In this document: positions 34,501-43,242 of the stretch, in pieces
How positions within the stretch are numbered: the first letter of the stretch is position 1
Layout: the number at the start of each line of letters is the position of its first letter
Source: Desulfobulbus sp.
GTDB taxonomy: Bacteria; Desulfobacterota; Desulfobulbia; Desulfobulbales; Desulfobulbaceae
Length of the DNA: 64,000 nucleotides
Direction of reading: 5' to 3'
Assembly: GCA_009780825.1 (NCBI GenBank)
Contig: WQZH01000008.1
Coordinates: forward strand, 1-64,000
Program-made: the position numbers and the translations under genes
The notes under the pieces: model-generated
What the model saw: the letters and a program-made list of their open reading frames with translations, nothing else
Told to the model about the DNA's origin: nothing
Databases searched by the model: none

Positions 34501-36787
34501 GATCGCCTCCCGCAACAGCGGCTCTCTCCTGTTTGGTCAGCATGTATAGGCAGAAAGCGGCGGCGCATAACACCGCCCCGCTCCCCATCAGGCTTACGGA
34601 TTTATACAACAGGCTGGTTTCCAGGTTGTAATAATAGCAGAAGAAATAGGCGATCAGGGCTGCAACCGTAACCCCAAGGGTAACGGTATCTCCTCGGTAC
34701 CTGCCGAGCGCCAGCCCCAGCAAGCCGACGCTGAGCCCCGGCAGGAACCATCCGCCGGCCAGAGCCAGAATGGCAAACCCAAGAAAGAGCAGGCGCATGG
34801 GCGAAGCTCCGGCCAGTGTCCTGGTCATCATGTGGGCGCAGTACACCAGGCCGATGCCGGCGCCGATACCCACCATGCTCCGCACAGGTTCAAACATCCA
34901 AAATTCGCTGCCCATGGATCCCAAACTGACCACCACACTCACCAGCAGAGCACAATACATGCCGTGCAGCACGGGCGCCAGCAACCCGCTCAGCCGCGCA
35001 TTTGTCCGCCATTGTTGTTCCGTCAGCCAGCCATAGGCCATGGCGACGCAGAGGAAACTATGCCACACCACATACAGGACCTGGCGCACATGCATAGCTT
35101 GGGACAATTCTTGCGAATAGGGCCACGCGCCACGCCAGGCGTACACGTACATATCGTGCCAAATCAGAAAGTCCAGCCCCCCAAAAAAGCACAACAGCCC
35201 GCAGACAGCGGCGATATAACGGTAGGCACCGTGGCGCATGAAAGGATAAACAGCTGCAATGACCAAGGCAACGACCAGCGGCGCCAGACGCTCTGCGCTG
35301 CGCAACGATAATGTACCGACGACAAAGGCGGCGGCGACGGCGACAGTGCCAGCAATAGCCAGAGCCAGGGCGAACTGCTCCGTGAAGATGGATGCACGCT
35401 GCATGAGCAGCCGCGCCGCGGCCAAAAAAATCATGCCTCCTATGAACAGCGGGCCTTCCAGTTCGAAATGTATTCCCAGGGTCATGTACAAAAAGGTCCC
35501 CAGGAAGCAGATGAAAAATATCGCGGAAACCCAACCGCCTATCGCTAACTGGACAGTTATGTACCAGGGAGTGGTTGACTTTGACGGTATGTGCGGGCTA
35601 TCCCCGACCAGCACATGCACCTCCCTCAGATAGTTCCACAAGGCATCCCAGGAAAAACGTGTCCGGAACGTTGCAAAGAAGCCGGGAGCAGAAGACAGCG
35701 GTTCGGAATGTACGGCTTTTTCCGCTTCCATTGCCTGGTGGAGACGGCTCAGCAGGAGTCCACATCCGGCGGTCAGGCCCGCAATCGCTAATCCCAACAG
35801 GAGCAGGCCTCCGGCATCCCATGTGGAGACAAGTCCTTTGATAAGGCCGCATATCAGCAACGCGGCAAGACTGAACAAACCGCAGCTCAGCATGAACAGG
35901 TCTGGCCGTTTTTTTCTGTACCACAGCCAGCCGCCAAGCAGCAGGCACGTATACAGTGCCGTACATGAAACCCCTGTCGGCAGGAAAAGATGGCTGTCAT
36001 AGTCTGGCCAGTGGCCTTCAAAAATCCTGAAGGCCAGGTGGGCGGTCAACGAGGCAAGGGTTACAAAGCCGATGAGGCGGGGGAGCCATGTTGCCGTGAG
36101 CCATCTGTGTTCCATGTTACCTTTCCAGTGATGGGCCGCGGCTTCCCACCCGGCAAGGCACAAGCTCTGGGCAAGCAACAATTCCGGCACCCCCCGAAAA
36201 AAAACATTGTCCGACATGGGCAGGCTGAACAAATAGAACCCTCCCCACGCGTTGCCCGCCAGCCAGACCAGCAGCCATAACGCCGCCTGCCGCCCGGCAA
36301 AGGCCAAGGGCAGGAGAACAAGGGTCCAGGCCCGGAACAGCTCCCAGGCATCGGCGCCACTTTGATACATCTGCCCGTAAATAGCCAAAAGCGGGCCGAC
36401 GCATAACGAGGCCAACAACAGGGCCAGTTTGCCCGGCAGGGAATCCAGTCCGCGCCATAGGGCGACAAGTCCGGAAGCGAGGATAAGCGAGGCAATCAGG
36501 GCGAATTTTAAAAAATGATGCATCTGCGCCCAATTATACGCGAAAAAGCAGATCACCCCCGAGGCAAAGAACAGGGTGCCCCAAGAGCTGAAAATGCGCA
36601 GCCAGAACCCGTTCCATTGGCTCGGTCCAGGCCGTATGCCCAAAAACCGCACTGCCGCTTCATAGGCCTCGGGGGAGAGTGTTCCCTCCATGACCATGAT
36701 CCGTAATGCTTCGTGGGAAAGCGCTCGCGGGATCTTGGCAGAAGAGGAGGGCACGGAGATCTCGGCAGGATTGTTGTTTTCAGACAT
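34493..36787 (-). CDS. DUF2157/DUF4401 polytopic membrane protein
   Basis: A 764-residue inner-membrane protein. The N-terminal cytosolic segment (about 20-60: LSHEALRIMVMEGTLSPEAY) and the first block of eight or so helices form a DUF2157-type module. A soluble linker of about 70 residues (355-425) is followed by a second block of about ten helices of the DUF4401 type. The protein is therefore a fusion of two modules that are separate in some genomes. The partner GDYXXLXY gene overlaps its 3' end. Function unknown; the pair is predicted to act together in the envelope. Confidence 0.8.
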   Translation of the reverse strand: MSENNNPAEISVPSSSAKIPRALSHEALRIMVMEGTLSPEAYEAAVRFLGIRPGPSQWNGFWLRIFSSWGTLFFASGVICFFAYNWAQMHHFLKFALIASLILASGLVALWRGLDSLPGKLALLLASLCVGPLLAIYGQMYQSGADAWELFRAWTLVLLPLAFAGRQAALWLLVWLAGNAWGGFYLFSLPMSDNVFFRGVPELLLAQSLCLAGWEAAAHHWKGNMEHRWLTATWLPRLIGFVTLASLTAHLAFRIFEGHWPDYDSHLFLPTGVSCTALYTCLLLGGWLWYRKKRPDLFMLSCGLFSLAALLICGLIKGLVSTWDAGGLLLLGLAIAGLTAGCGLLLSRLHQAMEAEKAVHSEPLSSAPGFFATFRTRFSWDALWNYLREVHVLVGDSPHIPSKSTTPWYITVQLAIGGWVSAIFFICFLGTFLYMTLGIHFELEGPLFIGGMIFLAAARLLMQRASIFTEQFALALAIAGTVAVAAAFVVGTLSLRSAERLAPLVVALVIAAVYPFMRHGAYRYIAAVCGLLCFFGGLDFLIWHDMYVYAWRGAWPYSQELSQAMHVRQVLYVVWHSFLCVAMAYGWLTEQQWRTNARLSGLLAPVLHGMYCALLVSVVVSLGSMGSEFWMFEPVRSMVGIGAGIGLVYCAHMMTRTLAGASPMRLLFLGFAILALAGGWFLPGLSVGLLGLALGRYRGDTVTLGVTVAALIAYFFCYYYNLETSLLYKSVSLMGSGAVLCAAAFCLYMLTKQERAAVAGGDHA

Positions 36788-36956
36788 GGGTCAACTCCGG
36801 TTTTATGCGTCAGCTTACAAATGAAGGGTACGCCTGGAGCAGGCGCAGCGGGTACTTTTGTCGTCTTGCGAACCTGCTGAAGATCTTTTCATGCGACTTT
36901 CATGCGACACCGGTGCGCACACCAACCCGCCTCTACCCGCTTGCAGGGAGTCCGGC

Positions 36957-38168
36957 TCACACAATCGCCAGTTCGTCCGCTCCGGGAGTCAGGTTTTCGC
37001 CGCCTTGGTTGGTGACCAAAAAGGTGTTTTCCACCCCGACCAGCCCAATGCCTGGCAACCCCTTCTTAGGCTCCAGGACAATGACCATGTTGGCCTCAAG
37101 GGGAGTGTGTATTTTGCCGGCAATGGCGGGAAACTCATCAATCGCCAGACCGATGCCATGACCAAGAAACGGCACCCGATTACCGCCAAACCCCATGAAA
37201 TTTTCTGCAAACCCTCGGGGATGCACGAATTCGTCAAGGATCTCCTGGTAGATCCGGGACGGGATGGCCCCTGGCTTGAGGCGGTCTCGGACGGCCTCCT
37301 GGATGTCCAGGCAGATCTTGTGGGCATCCAGTGCGGCGGCCGGTGGCGCACCAAGGGAAAATATTCTCGTCTTATCGGTAAAATATCCCTCATACCCAAA
37401 CCCGACATCAACGAATATGGGTTCGCCTCGGCCAAGTTTCCTGTTGCCGCCAACCAGAGGGAAGGCGGGAGAAAGCCCTGTCTGGCCTCCCGGCCCCACC
37501 GACGCGGTGGGATAGTTCCCTGATTCGCCGAAACTGATGACCCCCATGAACAGTTCCATGCCATTCGCGACAAACCGGGCAATTCCGGTATACCCCAGCG
37601 ACATTATCTTTTTATGGATCTCGGCCCCGAGTTCCCATTCCGTCATGCCTGCACGAATCATGGCGGGGATAGCGTCATAGACCTGCCCGTGCAGGATCCC
37701 GGCGGTGCGGATGAGCCCCACCTCGTACTCGGATTTCACCACCCGCACCATGCTCAGGACCTCACTGATGTCCATGAACGCAGATTTTGGCAAGGCCTTG
37801 GTCAACGCGTGAAAAACAGCAACCGGCAAAGTTGTCTCGGCCACTCCCAGGATATTGGCCGCCAGGCCCAAATCCGCAAGGATCGCCGGGAGCTGGCTGA
37901 ACCCTTGCAGAGGCAAAATCCTGCGCCAGGGGGTCTCCAACTGTGCCCGTTCATAGCTCCGGCGGACCAGGAAGGCAGGTTCCCCCTCGGTCGGGACAAA
38001 GACAATCCCCTGCTGGATCGTCCCGGTGTAGTAATACATGTTCAGCGGGTCAAAGATCAATGCGCCGTCCACCGATTTCGCCTGCAACCGGCACTGCAAT
38101 CGCGCAATGCGCTGGGCAATCTCACTGGCAGGAACGAGATTGTACGCCAAGGGATTATCTGTACACAT
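36957..38168 (-). CDS. M24-family Xaa-Pro-type aminopeptidase
   Basis: A 403-residue protein of the M24 (pita-bread) family. The N-terminal creatinase-like domain is at about 15-150 and the catalytic domain at 155-395. Metal ligands are visible as Asp in VDVGFGYEG and YFTDKTRIF, His in FLGHGIGLAIDE, and Glu in MVIVLEPK and GVENTFLV. It would remove an N-terminal residue preceding proline or act on a related dipeptide. The ATG has gagga at good spacing. No operon partner is evident; flanking gaps are about 170 and 210 bases. The HGIGLAIDE variant (Asp-Glu rather than HEAP) is common in prolidase-like members. Confidence 0.88.
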   Translation of the reverse strand: MCTDNPLAYNLVPASEIAQRIARLQCRLQAKSVDGALIFDPLNMYYYTGTIQQGIVFVPTEGEPAFLVRRSYERAQLETPWRRILPLQGFSQLPAILADLGLAANILGVAETTLPVAVFHALTKALPKSAFMDISEVLSMVRVVKSEYEVGLIRTAGILHGQVYDAIPAMIRAGMTEWELGAEIHKKIMSLGYTGIARFVANGMELFMGVISFGESGNYPTASVGPGGQTGLSPAFPLVGGNRKLGRGEPIFVDVGFGYEGYFTDKTRIFSLGAPPAAALDAHKICLDIQEAVRDRLKPGAIPSRIYQEILDEFVHPRGFAENFMGFGGNRVPFLGHGIGLAIDEFPAIAGKIHTPLEANMVIVLEPKKGLPGIGLVGVENTFLVTNQGGENLTPGADELAIV

Positions 38169-38378
38169 AACGCGTCCTCATCTTGTACGTCCCAAGGAAG
38201 GGCTGGACTGGTCGCGGTTCCCCGCACCCCGTGGCAGACAACCCACGGCCATACTTCTTATTGGACCACATCGCGCAAACCGACAGGAAGCAAGACATGA
38301 GAGTGCCCTGCCATACCATCCTGGGAGGAGGGATCAAGAAAGGCAAACGAGAGGATCGGCCAATGCCCCGGCAGGCTG

Positions 38379-38711
38379 TTATTCCGCTTCGTGGAGCTTG
38401 ACCAGATTAAGAATGTGGATGAAACTGTCTGGATCGACCCGGGTAAAGGCTATGGCCATCCCGGCGTCCTCGTGGCGCTGGATCACGCCATGGGCGACAA
38501 CATCCATCTCGCTGGTGGTGCCGCTCAGGTGCAGTTCGATGACGCAGGGCGTTTCAACGGGAAGGCGGACATCGGTCGTGAGCATCAGGCCGTGGAGGCT
38601 GATATCGCGGGTATCGATCCGTGCTTCCAGTGAGCAGTTGTCACCGTACCGGAGCAGCGCGGCGCTGGCAAACTCAATCCGTCGCGACCGGCGGCGTTCC
38701 GAAGCGGTCAT
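38379..38711 (-). CDS. PilZ-domain protein
   Basis: A 110-residue single PilZ domain with RRRSRRIEF at the start and DISLHGLML about 35 residues later. These are the two motifs that bind cyclic di-GMP, and both are intact, so it is a probable second-messenger receptor. The ATG at 38711 comes directly after the stop of the L,D-transpeptidase gene; a longer start at 38729 would lie inside that gene. The two are probably co-transcribed, hinting at cyclic di-GMP control of envelope remodelling. Confidence 0.85.
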   Translation of the reverse strand: MTASERRRSRRIEFASAALLRYGDNCSLEARIDTRDISLHGLMLTTDVRLPVETPCVIELHLSGTTSEMDVVAHGVIQRHEDAGMAIAFTRVDPDSFIHILNLVKLHEAE

Positions 38712-38712
38712 G

Positions 38713-39507
38713 TTATCGTCCTTGCTCAAAGGTTTGCTGCATGGCGAGCTTATGCCCCTGCGCTGCCATCACATACTCGCCGTTGTGCACCGATATTTCT
38801 GGAACCCGTTTCGATTGCTCAAAGGCGGTATACCCCGGCTCCAAGGTCTGCCAGAACTTGCTCCAGGGCGAGGCGGCAAACTTCTTCAGATTCAGCGGCG
38901 TCAGGGCAAAAGGAAAGATATGCACGGCAAAGCGCTCCTGCCCCTTCCGGAGAGCCTCGTGGGCCAGCAGATAAATCTCTTCGATACGTCCGTCGGTCAT
39001 GGCAAAGCAGCCCACCGACTGGCAATTGCCGTGCACCATGATCAGGCCGCCAGTCCGGTTTTTGGCTGTGTCGAACTCATTGGGATAACCGACATCAAAG
39101 GCGAGATGGTAGGACGAGTTAGGTCTCATCTGCTCGGCGCTTACGCTGTAGAAACCCTCCGGGGCCTGCCCGTCGCCCTCGTTGACTTTAGGCCCCAGGA
39201 AACCCGAGTAGGTGCAGACCCGATAGCTCTTGAACAACTCGAATCCCCGCCCCTTGTCCATCCACACTTCCAACATGCCGGTAAATTTGAAGATACGGAC
39301 AAAAATCGGCTGTCCCAAGACAAATCCTTTATCCCGCAGCTCCTGCTGGATCTTGGACCCGGCCTGGGCCATGAGTTGATTCGCCTTCGGTGTGGTCGGA
39401 GGCTCGGCACCGCCTGCCAGTTGCGCGCAGCAAAAAGCAACGATCGCCAACAACGAGCAGAACAGCACGCCCTTCCGCACAATGAATTGAACAGGTGTGT
39501 GAGACAT
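38713..39507 (-). CDS. YafK-type L,D-transpeptidase family protein
   Basis: A 264-residue exported protein with a hydrophobic N-terminus (GVLFCSLLAIVAFCCAQL). The YkuD-type catalytic motif is H159-G-N-C-Q-S-V-G-C167, in IMVHGNCQSVGCFAMTDG. The preceding GFYSVSAEQMRPNSSYHLAFDVGYPN is typical of the YafK/DpaA subgroup, whose best-known member cleaves lipoprotein from peptidoglycan rather than making cross-links. Either activity is possible here. Followed immediately by the PilZ gene; a consensus-like promoter lies about 200 bases upstream. Confidence 0.87.
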   Translation of the reverse strand: MSHTPVQFIVRKGVLFCSLLAIVAFCCAQLAGGAEPPTTPKANQLMAQAGSKIQQELRDKGFVLGQPIFVRIFKFTGMLEVWMDKGRGFELFKSYRVCTYSGFLGPKVNEGDGQAPEGFYSVSAEQMRPNSSYHLAFDVGYPNEFDTAKNRTGGLIMVHGNCQSVGCFAMTDGRIEEIYLLAHEALRKGQERFAVHIFPFALTPLNLKKFAASPWSKFWQTLEPGYTAFEQSKRVPEISVHNGEYVMAAQGHKLAMQQTFEQGR

Positions 39508-39701
39508 AATCCTCCGATAAAAAGGAGAAAACTTTCCCGCCGGCCCAATACGTCAGACCGACCCCTTGCTACCGGTCCAGGCTATTCAGGCGTTCCGGAG
39601 ACCCCGCGTCAGTGGAACACGCCGTTTGCCCCGCCGGTATAGCCGATATAGATTGCCGTGCTGCGCTCTCCCTTTGCAGCCGCCCCTAACATATCCGCAT
39701 C

Positions 39702-39730
39702 AAACTATCGGACCTGCCCGTAATTGTCAA
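39702..39730 (-). promoter_or_regulatory. Candidate sigma70 promoter for the L,D-transpeptidase and PilZ genes
   Basis: The minus strand reads TTGACA (39730-39725), 17 bases, then TAGTTT (39707-39702). The -35 is perfect and the -10 is partial. The start codon is at 39507, giving a leader of about 185 bases. Confidence 0.5.
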
Positions 39731-39739
39731 TGTTATAAT
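39731..39739 (+). promoter_or_regulatory. Extended -10 promoter candidate facing the hybrid kinase
   Basis: The plus strand reads TGT then TATAAT (39731-39739), an extended -10 element, with no recognisable -35. It directly abuts the -35 of the divergent promoter, so the two would share one control region. The kinase ATG is about 225 bases downstream. Confidence 0.4.
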
Positions 39740-39964
39740 GACGTTATCCCAGATGTCCCCACCAAGATGTTTTCCCCGGACGAATGCAACAGCCGATCTC
39801 GCCATGCACCTTGCGGCGCGCCCGCCTCTACCTGCTCTGCCCCGGAAAATAGAAGTACCCCCGACTTTCGGCAACGATTTCTCTTTGACAGCGCTCCATT
39901 TTTCCTCCTACAATCCGTCTGGTGCAATGCTCCTGTCCGATTTCTTTTTGCTCCGAGGCGCGTC

Positions 39965-41896
39965 ATGTCGCAGGTTCTTTCGTCCCTTGCGTACAGATTG
40001 GTTTTCCGTAACTGGCTGCCGGGCCACCTGTTGTGCCGTAGAACCGACTCCCCGAAACCAGCCTGGTCTCGACCGGTGCCGATAGTGATTGCCCAGCCGG
40101 TCTTCGCCGCCGCTGGGCCGCACGATGCGGTTGCCAGCGTCAACATCCATGTTGCCGATCCCACCACCATCGCCGGGCTGGTGGTGGTCGTTCTCCTGAT
40201 TCTGACTCTCATCATCCTCAATCAACGGAAAAAATCCATTCTATCAAACACATCAAAGGCACTCGAAGAAACCGAGGCGCGCTATCGCCTCCTCTTTGAG
40301 CACTCGCCCATAGCCCTGGTGGAAGAAGATCTGAGCACGGTCAAAACCTTTCTCGATCAACTGCAGGCACAGGGCCTGACCAATCTCCACCACTACTTCG
40401 CCGACAACCCGGAAAGCCTGGCCCGTTGCGCCGCCATGGTGCGCATTATTGATGCCAGTCGGGCGGCGCTCGCCCTATACGGTGCCGCCACCCCGGAATC
40501 CCTGGGACAACTGACCTCAGCGCTGCCCACGGATCATCTCCTGCAATTCAAAAAAGAGATCTTAGGGCTCATCAAGGATGGCAGGAGCAAAATCGTCTTA
40601 GAAAACAGGACATTAAACGGCGACATGCTGACCGTCGAACGGCAAACGGTGGTTGCCGCCGGATTTGAACAGAGCTGGCGCCAAGTGTTCGTCACCATCA
40701 CCGACATCACCGAGCAGGTGCGGCTGCGCAACGAAAACAAACACTTTGAAAAAAAGTTGCAGCAGACGCAAAAACTCGAGGCCATCGGCAGCCTGGCGGG
40801 CGGCATCGCCCACGATTTCAACAATATCCTGGCGCCGATCATGAATCGGGCCGAGCTGATGCTCGCAGACAACGCCGATAACGAACACCTGTGCGAACAT
40901 TGCCAGTGTATCGTCGATGCCGCCAAACGGGCCCGTGAGCTGGTCAAACAGATCCTCACCTTCAGCCGCCAAGTCGACCAGGAAATCACCCCGGTTTCGC
41001 TGGTCGAGATCATCCGGGAGGTCATCGGGCTGGTCCGTCCTTCCCTGCCCGCAACCATCGAGATCGAATGCGATCTGATCGACCAGCGCCCGCTGGTGAT
41101 GGCCGACGCCATCCAACTCCACCAGGTGATCATGAACCTGGCGACCAATGCCTTTCATGCCATGGAAGACCAGGGTGGCTTCTTGCGTTTCCGCCTGGGA
41201 ACCGTCACCCTTGGCCACGACGAATCCATAGCCAAGTCCATTGCCCCCGGACTGTATGTGCAGCTGCGCGTCGAAGATACCGGTCACGGTATGGACAAGG
41301 CCACTATGGGCAAAATATTCGACCCTTATTTCACCACCAAGCCCCGCGACAAGGGAACAGGCTTGGGGCTGGCCATAGTGGTCAGTATTCTGCGAGGTTA
41401 CGGCGGTGAAATATGGGCCGAGAGCGAGGTCGGCAAGGGCACGACCTTCATCCTCTATTTTCCGGTGGTGCAACTGGCCGCAAGGCAGCCCCTCGCGGAA
41501 TGCGCCCCGCAAGAGCCGTTGCCGCGCGGCACGGAACACATCCTCCTGGTGGACGACGAGAAGTCAATAGCCGATGTCACCACCACCATGCTGGAATTCC
41601 TCGGCTACAAGGTAACGGTCCGGCTCAGCAGCTACGACGCCCTGGAAGCCTTTCGCAGTCTTTCCGACCGCATCGATCTGCTCATCGTTGATCTGACCAT
41701 GCCCCAGATGACTGGTTTGCAACTCTACCGGAAAATAAAAAATATCCGCCCTGATATCAAGGTGATCATCTGCACCGGATTCAGCGAACAACTGGATGGC
41801 GGCAGTGCGCGCTCCATCGGTATCGAGGGATTTCTGCACAAGCCGGTCGTCCTGTCCGATCTCGCCCGCTGCGTCCGCTCAGTCCTCGACGGTTGA
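39965..41896 (+). CDS. Hybrid sensor histidine kinase with receiver
   Basis: A 643-residue kinase from the ATG at 39965, chosen because gagg lies upstream and because the further open 133 codons are Arg/Pro/Ser-rich and look non-coding. A membrane helix is at about 67-86 (TIAGLVVVVLLILTLIILN), and a PAS-like region follows at about 100-250. HisKA has H283 (LAGGIAHDFNNILAP); the HATPase has NLATNAFHA, EDTGHGMD and GTGLGLAIV. A C-terminal receiver has LLVDDEKSIADV and LLIVDLTMPQM. This is the single-helix, NtrB/PAS style of kinase. There is no output gene next to it; phosphate may pass to a distant regulator. Confidence 0.88.
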   Translation: MSQVLSSLAYRLVFRNWLPGHLLCRRTDSPKPAWSRPVPIVIAQPVFAAAGPHDAVASVNIHVADPTTIAGLVVVVLLILTLIILNQRKKSILSNTSKALEETEARYRLLFEHSPIALVEEDLSTVKTFLDQLQAQGLTNLHHYFADNPESLARCAAMVRIIDASRAALALYGAATPESLGQLTSALPTDHLLQFKKEILGLIKDGRSKIVLENRTLNGDMLTVERQTVVAAGFEQSWRQVFVTITDITEQVRLRNENKHFEKKLQQTQKLEAIGSLAGGIAHDFNNILAPIMNRAELMLADNADNEHLCEHCQCIVDAAKRARELVKQILTFSRQVDQEITPVSLVEIIREVIGLVRPSLPATIEIECDLIDQRPLVMADAIQLHQVIMNLATNAFHAMEDQGGFLRFRLGTVTLGHDESIAKSIAPGLYVQLRVEDTGHGMDKATMGKIFDPYFTTKPRDKGTGLGLAIVVSILRGYGGEIWAESEVGKGTTFILYFPVVQLAARQPLAECAPQEPLPRGTEHILLVDDEKSIADVTTTMLEFLGYKVTVRLSSYDALEAFRSLSDRIDLLIVDLTMPQMTGLQLYRKIKNIRPDIKVIICTGFSEQLDGGSARSIGIEGFLHKPVVLSDLARCVRSVLDG

Positions 41897-41947
41897 CCGC
41901 ATCATCCCCAGAATCCTTGTTCCAACAGATGTGGACCGCGGCGCGGT

Positions 41948-42793
41948 TCAGGAAACAGGAACGAGATCCCTGCGGCCTTCGATGACAAGAAAATTAAGGG
42001 TGGCATGGATGGTAAACAGGGGAAAGAACAGGGCCATCACAAAAATATTCAACACCGGCACCATGCTGATCATGGCCGGGAAAAAACCCAGCCGGAAAGC
42101 GCATCCGCCATGCGACCGCAGCCAACCCAGCTTCTGTCCCATGGTCCAGCGATAGCGGGAAGCCGGATAGTCGAGGAACATCAGGGCCGAATAGTATGCA
42201 TAGAGCATGAACACCGCCACCTGCCCGACCACCGGCACGAAGTTGGCAAACAGGCTGACGACCGTGACCACCACGCCCACCGCGCCGACCTTGATCCCTT
42301 CGCGAAGATCGATCAGAGCACCGGCCAGGCTGAACACCGCCTCCCCTTCCCTGGCCTGAGAGCAATACCGGTTGCCGGTCCAGGTGCTGAGAAAGGCATA
42401 GCCGGGCGTGGTCAGGCTGTAGGCCAGGACAAAGGCCAGGTAGGAGGCAACGGTACGGGTCAGGAGCAGGTAGAGCCATTTCGTGGCTATCCATCCCCAC
42501 CGTACCGGCCAATGCCAGAAATGTTCCACCGTGGGCGGGGTAGTGAAGAACGAGCCGGTGAAGTGATCGATCAGGTTCACGGAAAAATGATAACCCAGCC
42601 AGGTGAGAATGCCGGTCAAGAGCACGAGAAGCAAGCTCCAGCCCAGCAGGCGGGGATGGCGGAACAAAAAGGCGCAGGAGGTGGAAAACGGCACCCAGGA
42701 AGGTGCGGGCGTCATACCTTCGGGCCGTGCATTGGGCGCATGCATAACGAGGTCACAGAATCGGAATAAGGAAAAGGTCGAGGAGGGCGGCAA
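41948..42793 (-). CDS. EI24/CysZ-like membrane protein
   Basis: A 281-residue inner-membrane protein of the EI24 family, which includes CysZ sulfate permeases. Helices are visible at about 48-70, 100-135, 165-200 and 230-262, with family-like FANFVPVVGQVAVFMLYAYY and a C-terminal FFPAMISMVPVLNIFVMALFFPLFTIHATL. The TTG at 42793 has aggagagg directly upstream; ATG codons at 42745 and 42715 lack good sites, so the start is uncertain. Sulfate or other anion movement is possible by family but not shown. Confidence 0.78.
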   Translation of the reverse strand: MPPSSTFSLFRFCDLVMHAPNARPEGMTPAPSWVPFSTSCAFLFRHPRLLGWSLLLVLLTGILTWLGYHFSVNLIDHFTGSFFTTPPTVEHFWHWPVRWGWIATKWLYLLLTRTVASYLAFVLAYSLTTPGYAFLSTWTGNRYCSQAREGEAVFSLAGALIDLREGIKVGAVGVVVTVVSLFANFVPVVGQVAVFMLYAYYSALMFLDYPASRYRWTMGQKLGWLRSHGGCAFRLGFFPAMISMVPVLNIFVMALFFPLFTIHATLNFLVIEGRRDLVPVS

Positions 42794-42847
42794 GCCTCTC
42801 CTGTTTGTTGTCTGGTGTCTGCCCGCCGGGCAGGGTGAATGGCGCTA

Positions 42848-43132
42848 TCACCCCTGATACACGCAACCGACCAGATCGGCCGTCTCGCAGTCGATCGCCT
42901 TGCCGTGCAAGGCCGCCACGATCGCCGCGACCTGCTCTTTGCCGTCGACCTCCAGCATAGTGCCCCGCTCATCCGCGTGTACCATGTACCCGTCCGAACG
43001 CAGGATCGACACGGCCTCTGCCAACCGATTGACCACCAAACCCAGCCGAGAAAAATCATTCATGTAAAAAAGCGGCCAATCTGCGTGGCAATTCACTGGT
43101 TTCCCTTTCTCGATCATCGGCAACAAACCCAT
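42848..43132 (-). CDS. Small ACT-like protein
   Basis: A 94-residue protein starting at the ATG with gagaggggggaac upstream (43132); the longer open frame upstream is not conserved-looking. The pattern GLVVNRLAEAVSILRSDGYMVHADERGTMLEV resembles a ligand-binding ACT domain: helix, then strand-turn-strand. No specific family name could be given. It lies 110 bases downstream of the radical SAM gene on the same strand and 54 bases upstream of the EI24 gene. Confidence 0.6.
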   Translation of the reverse strand: MGLLPMIEKGKPVNCHADWPLFYMNDFSRLGLVVNRLAEAVSILRSDGYMVHADERGTMLEVDGKEQVAAIVAALHGKAIDCETADLVGCVYQG

Positions 43133-43242
43133 GTTCCCCCCTCTCTCTTGTTGTGTGCGGTGCATCCGCAGCCCGTCGTGCATCCTTGCTCCCTGAGCGA
43201 ACCATACCTTTTTCCGGGCAAAAAGCCAAGATACGGCCGAGT

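Noticed and set aside
39566..39964. An upstream extension of the hybrid kinase frame by 133 codons
   Set aside because: The extension is rich in Arg, Pro, Ser and Cys with no motif, and promoter elements lie inside it; the ATG at 39965 is better placed.
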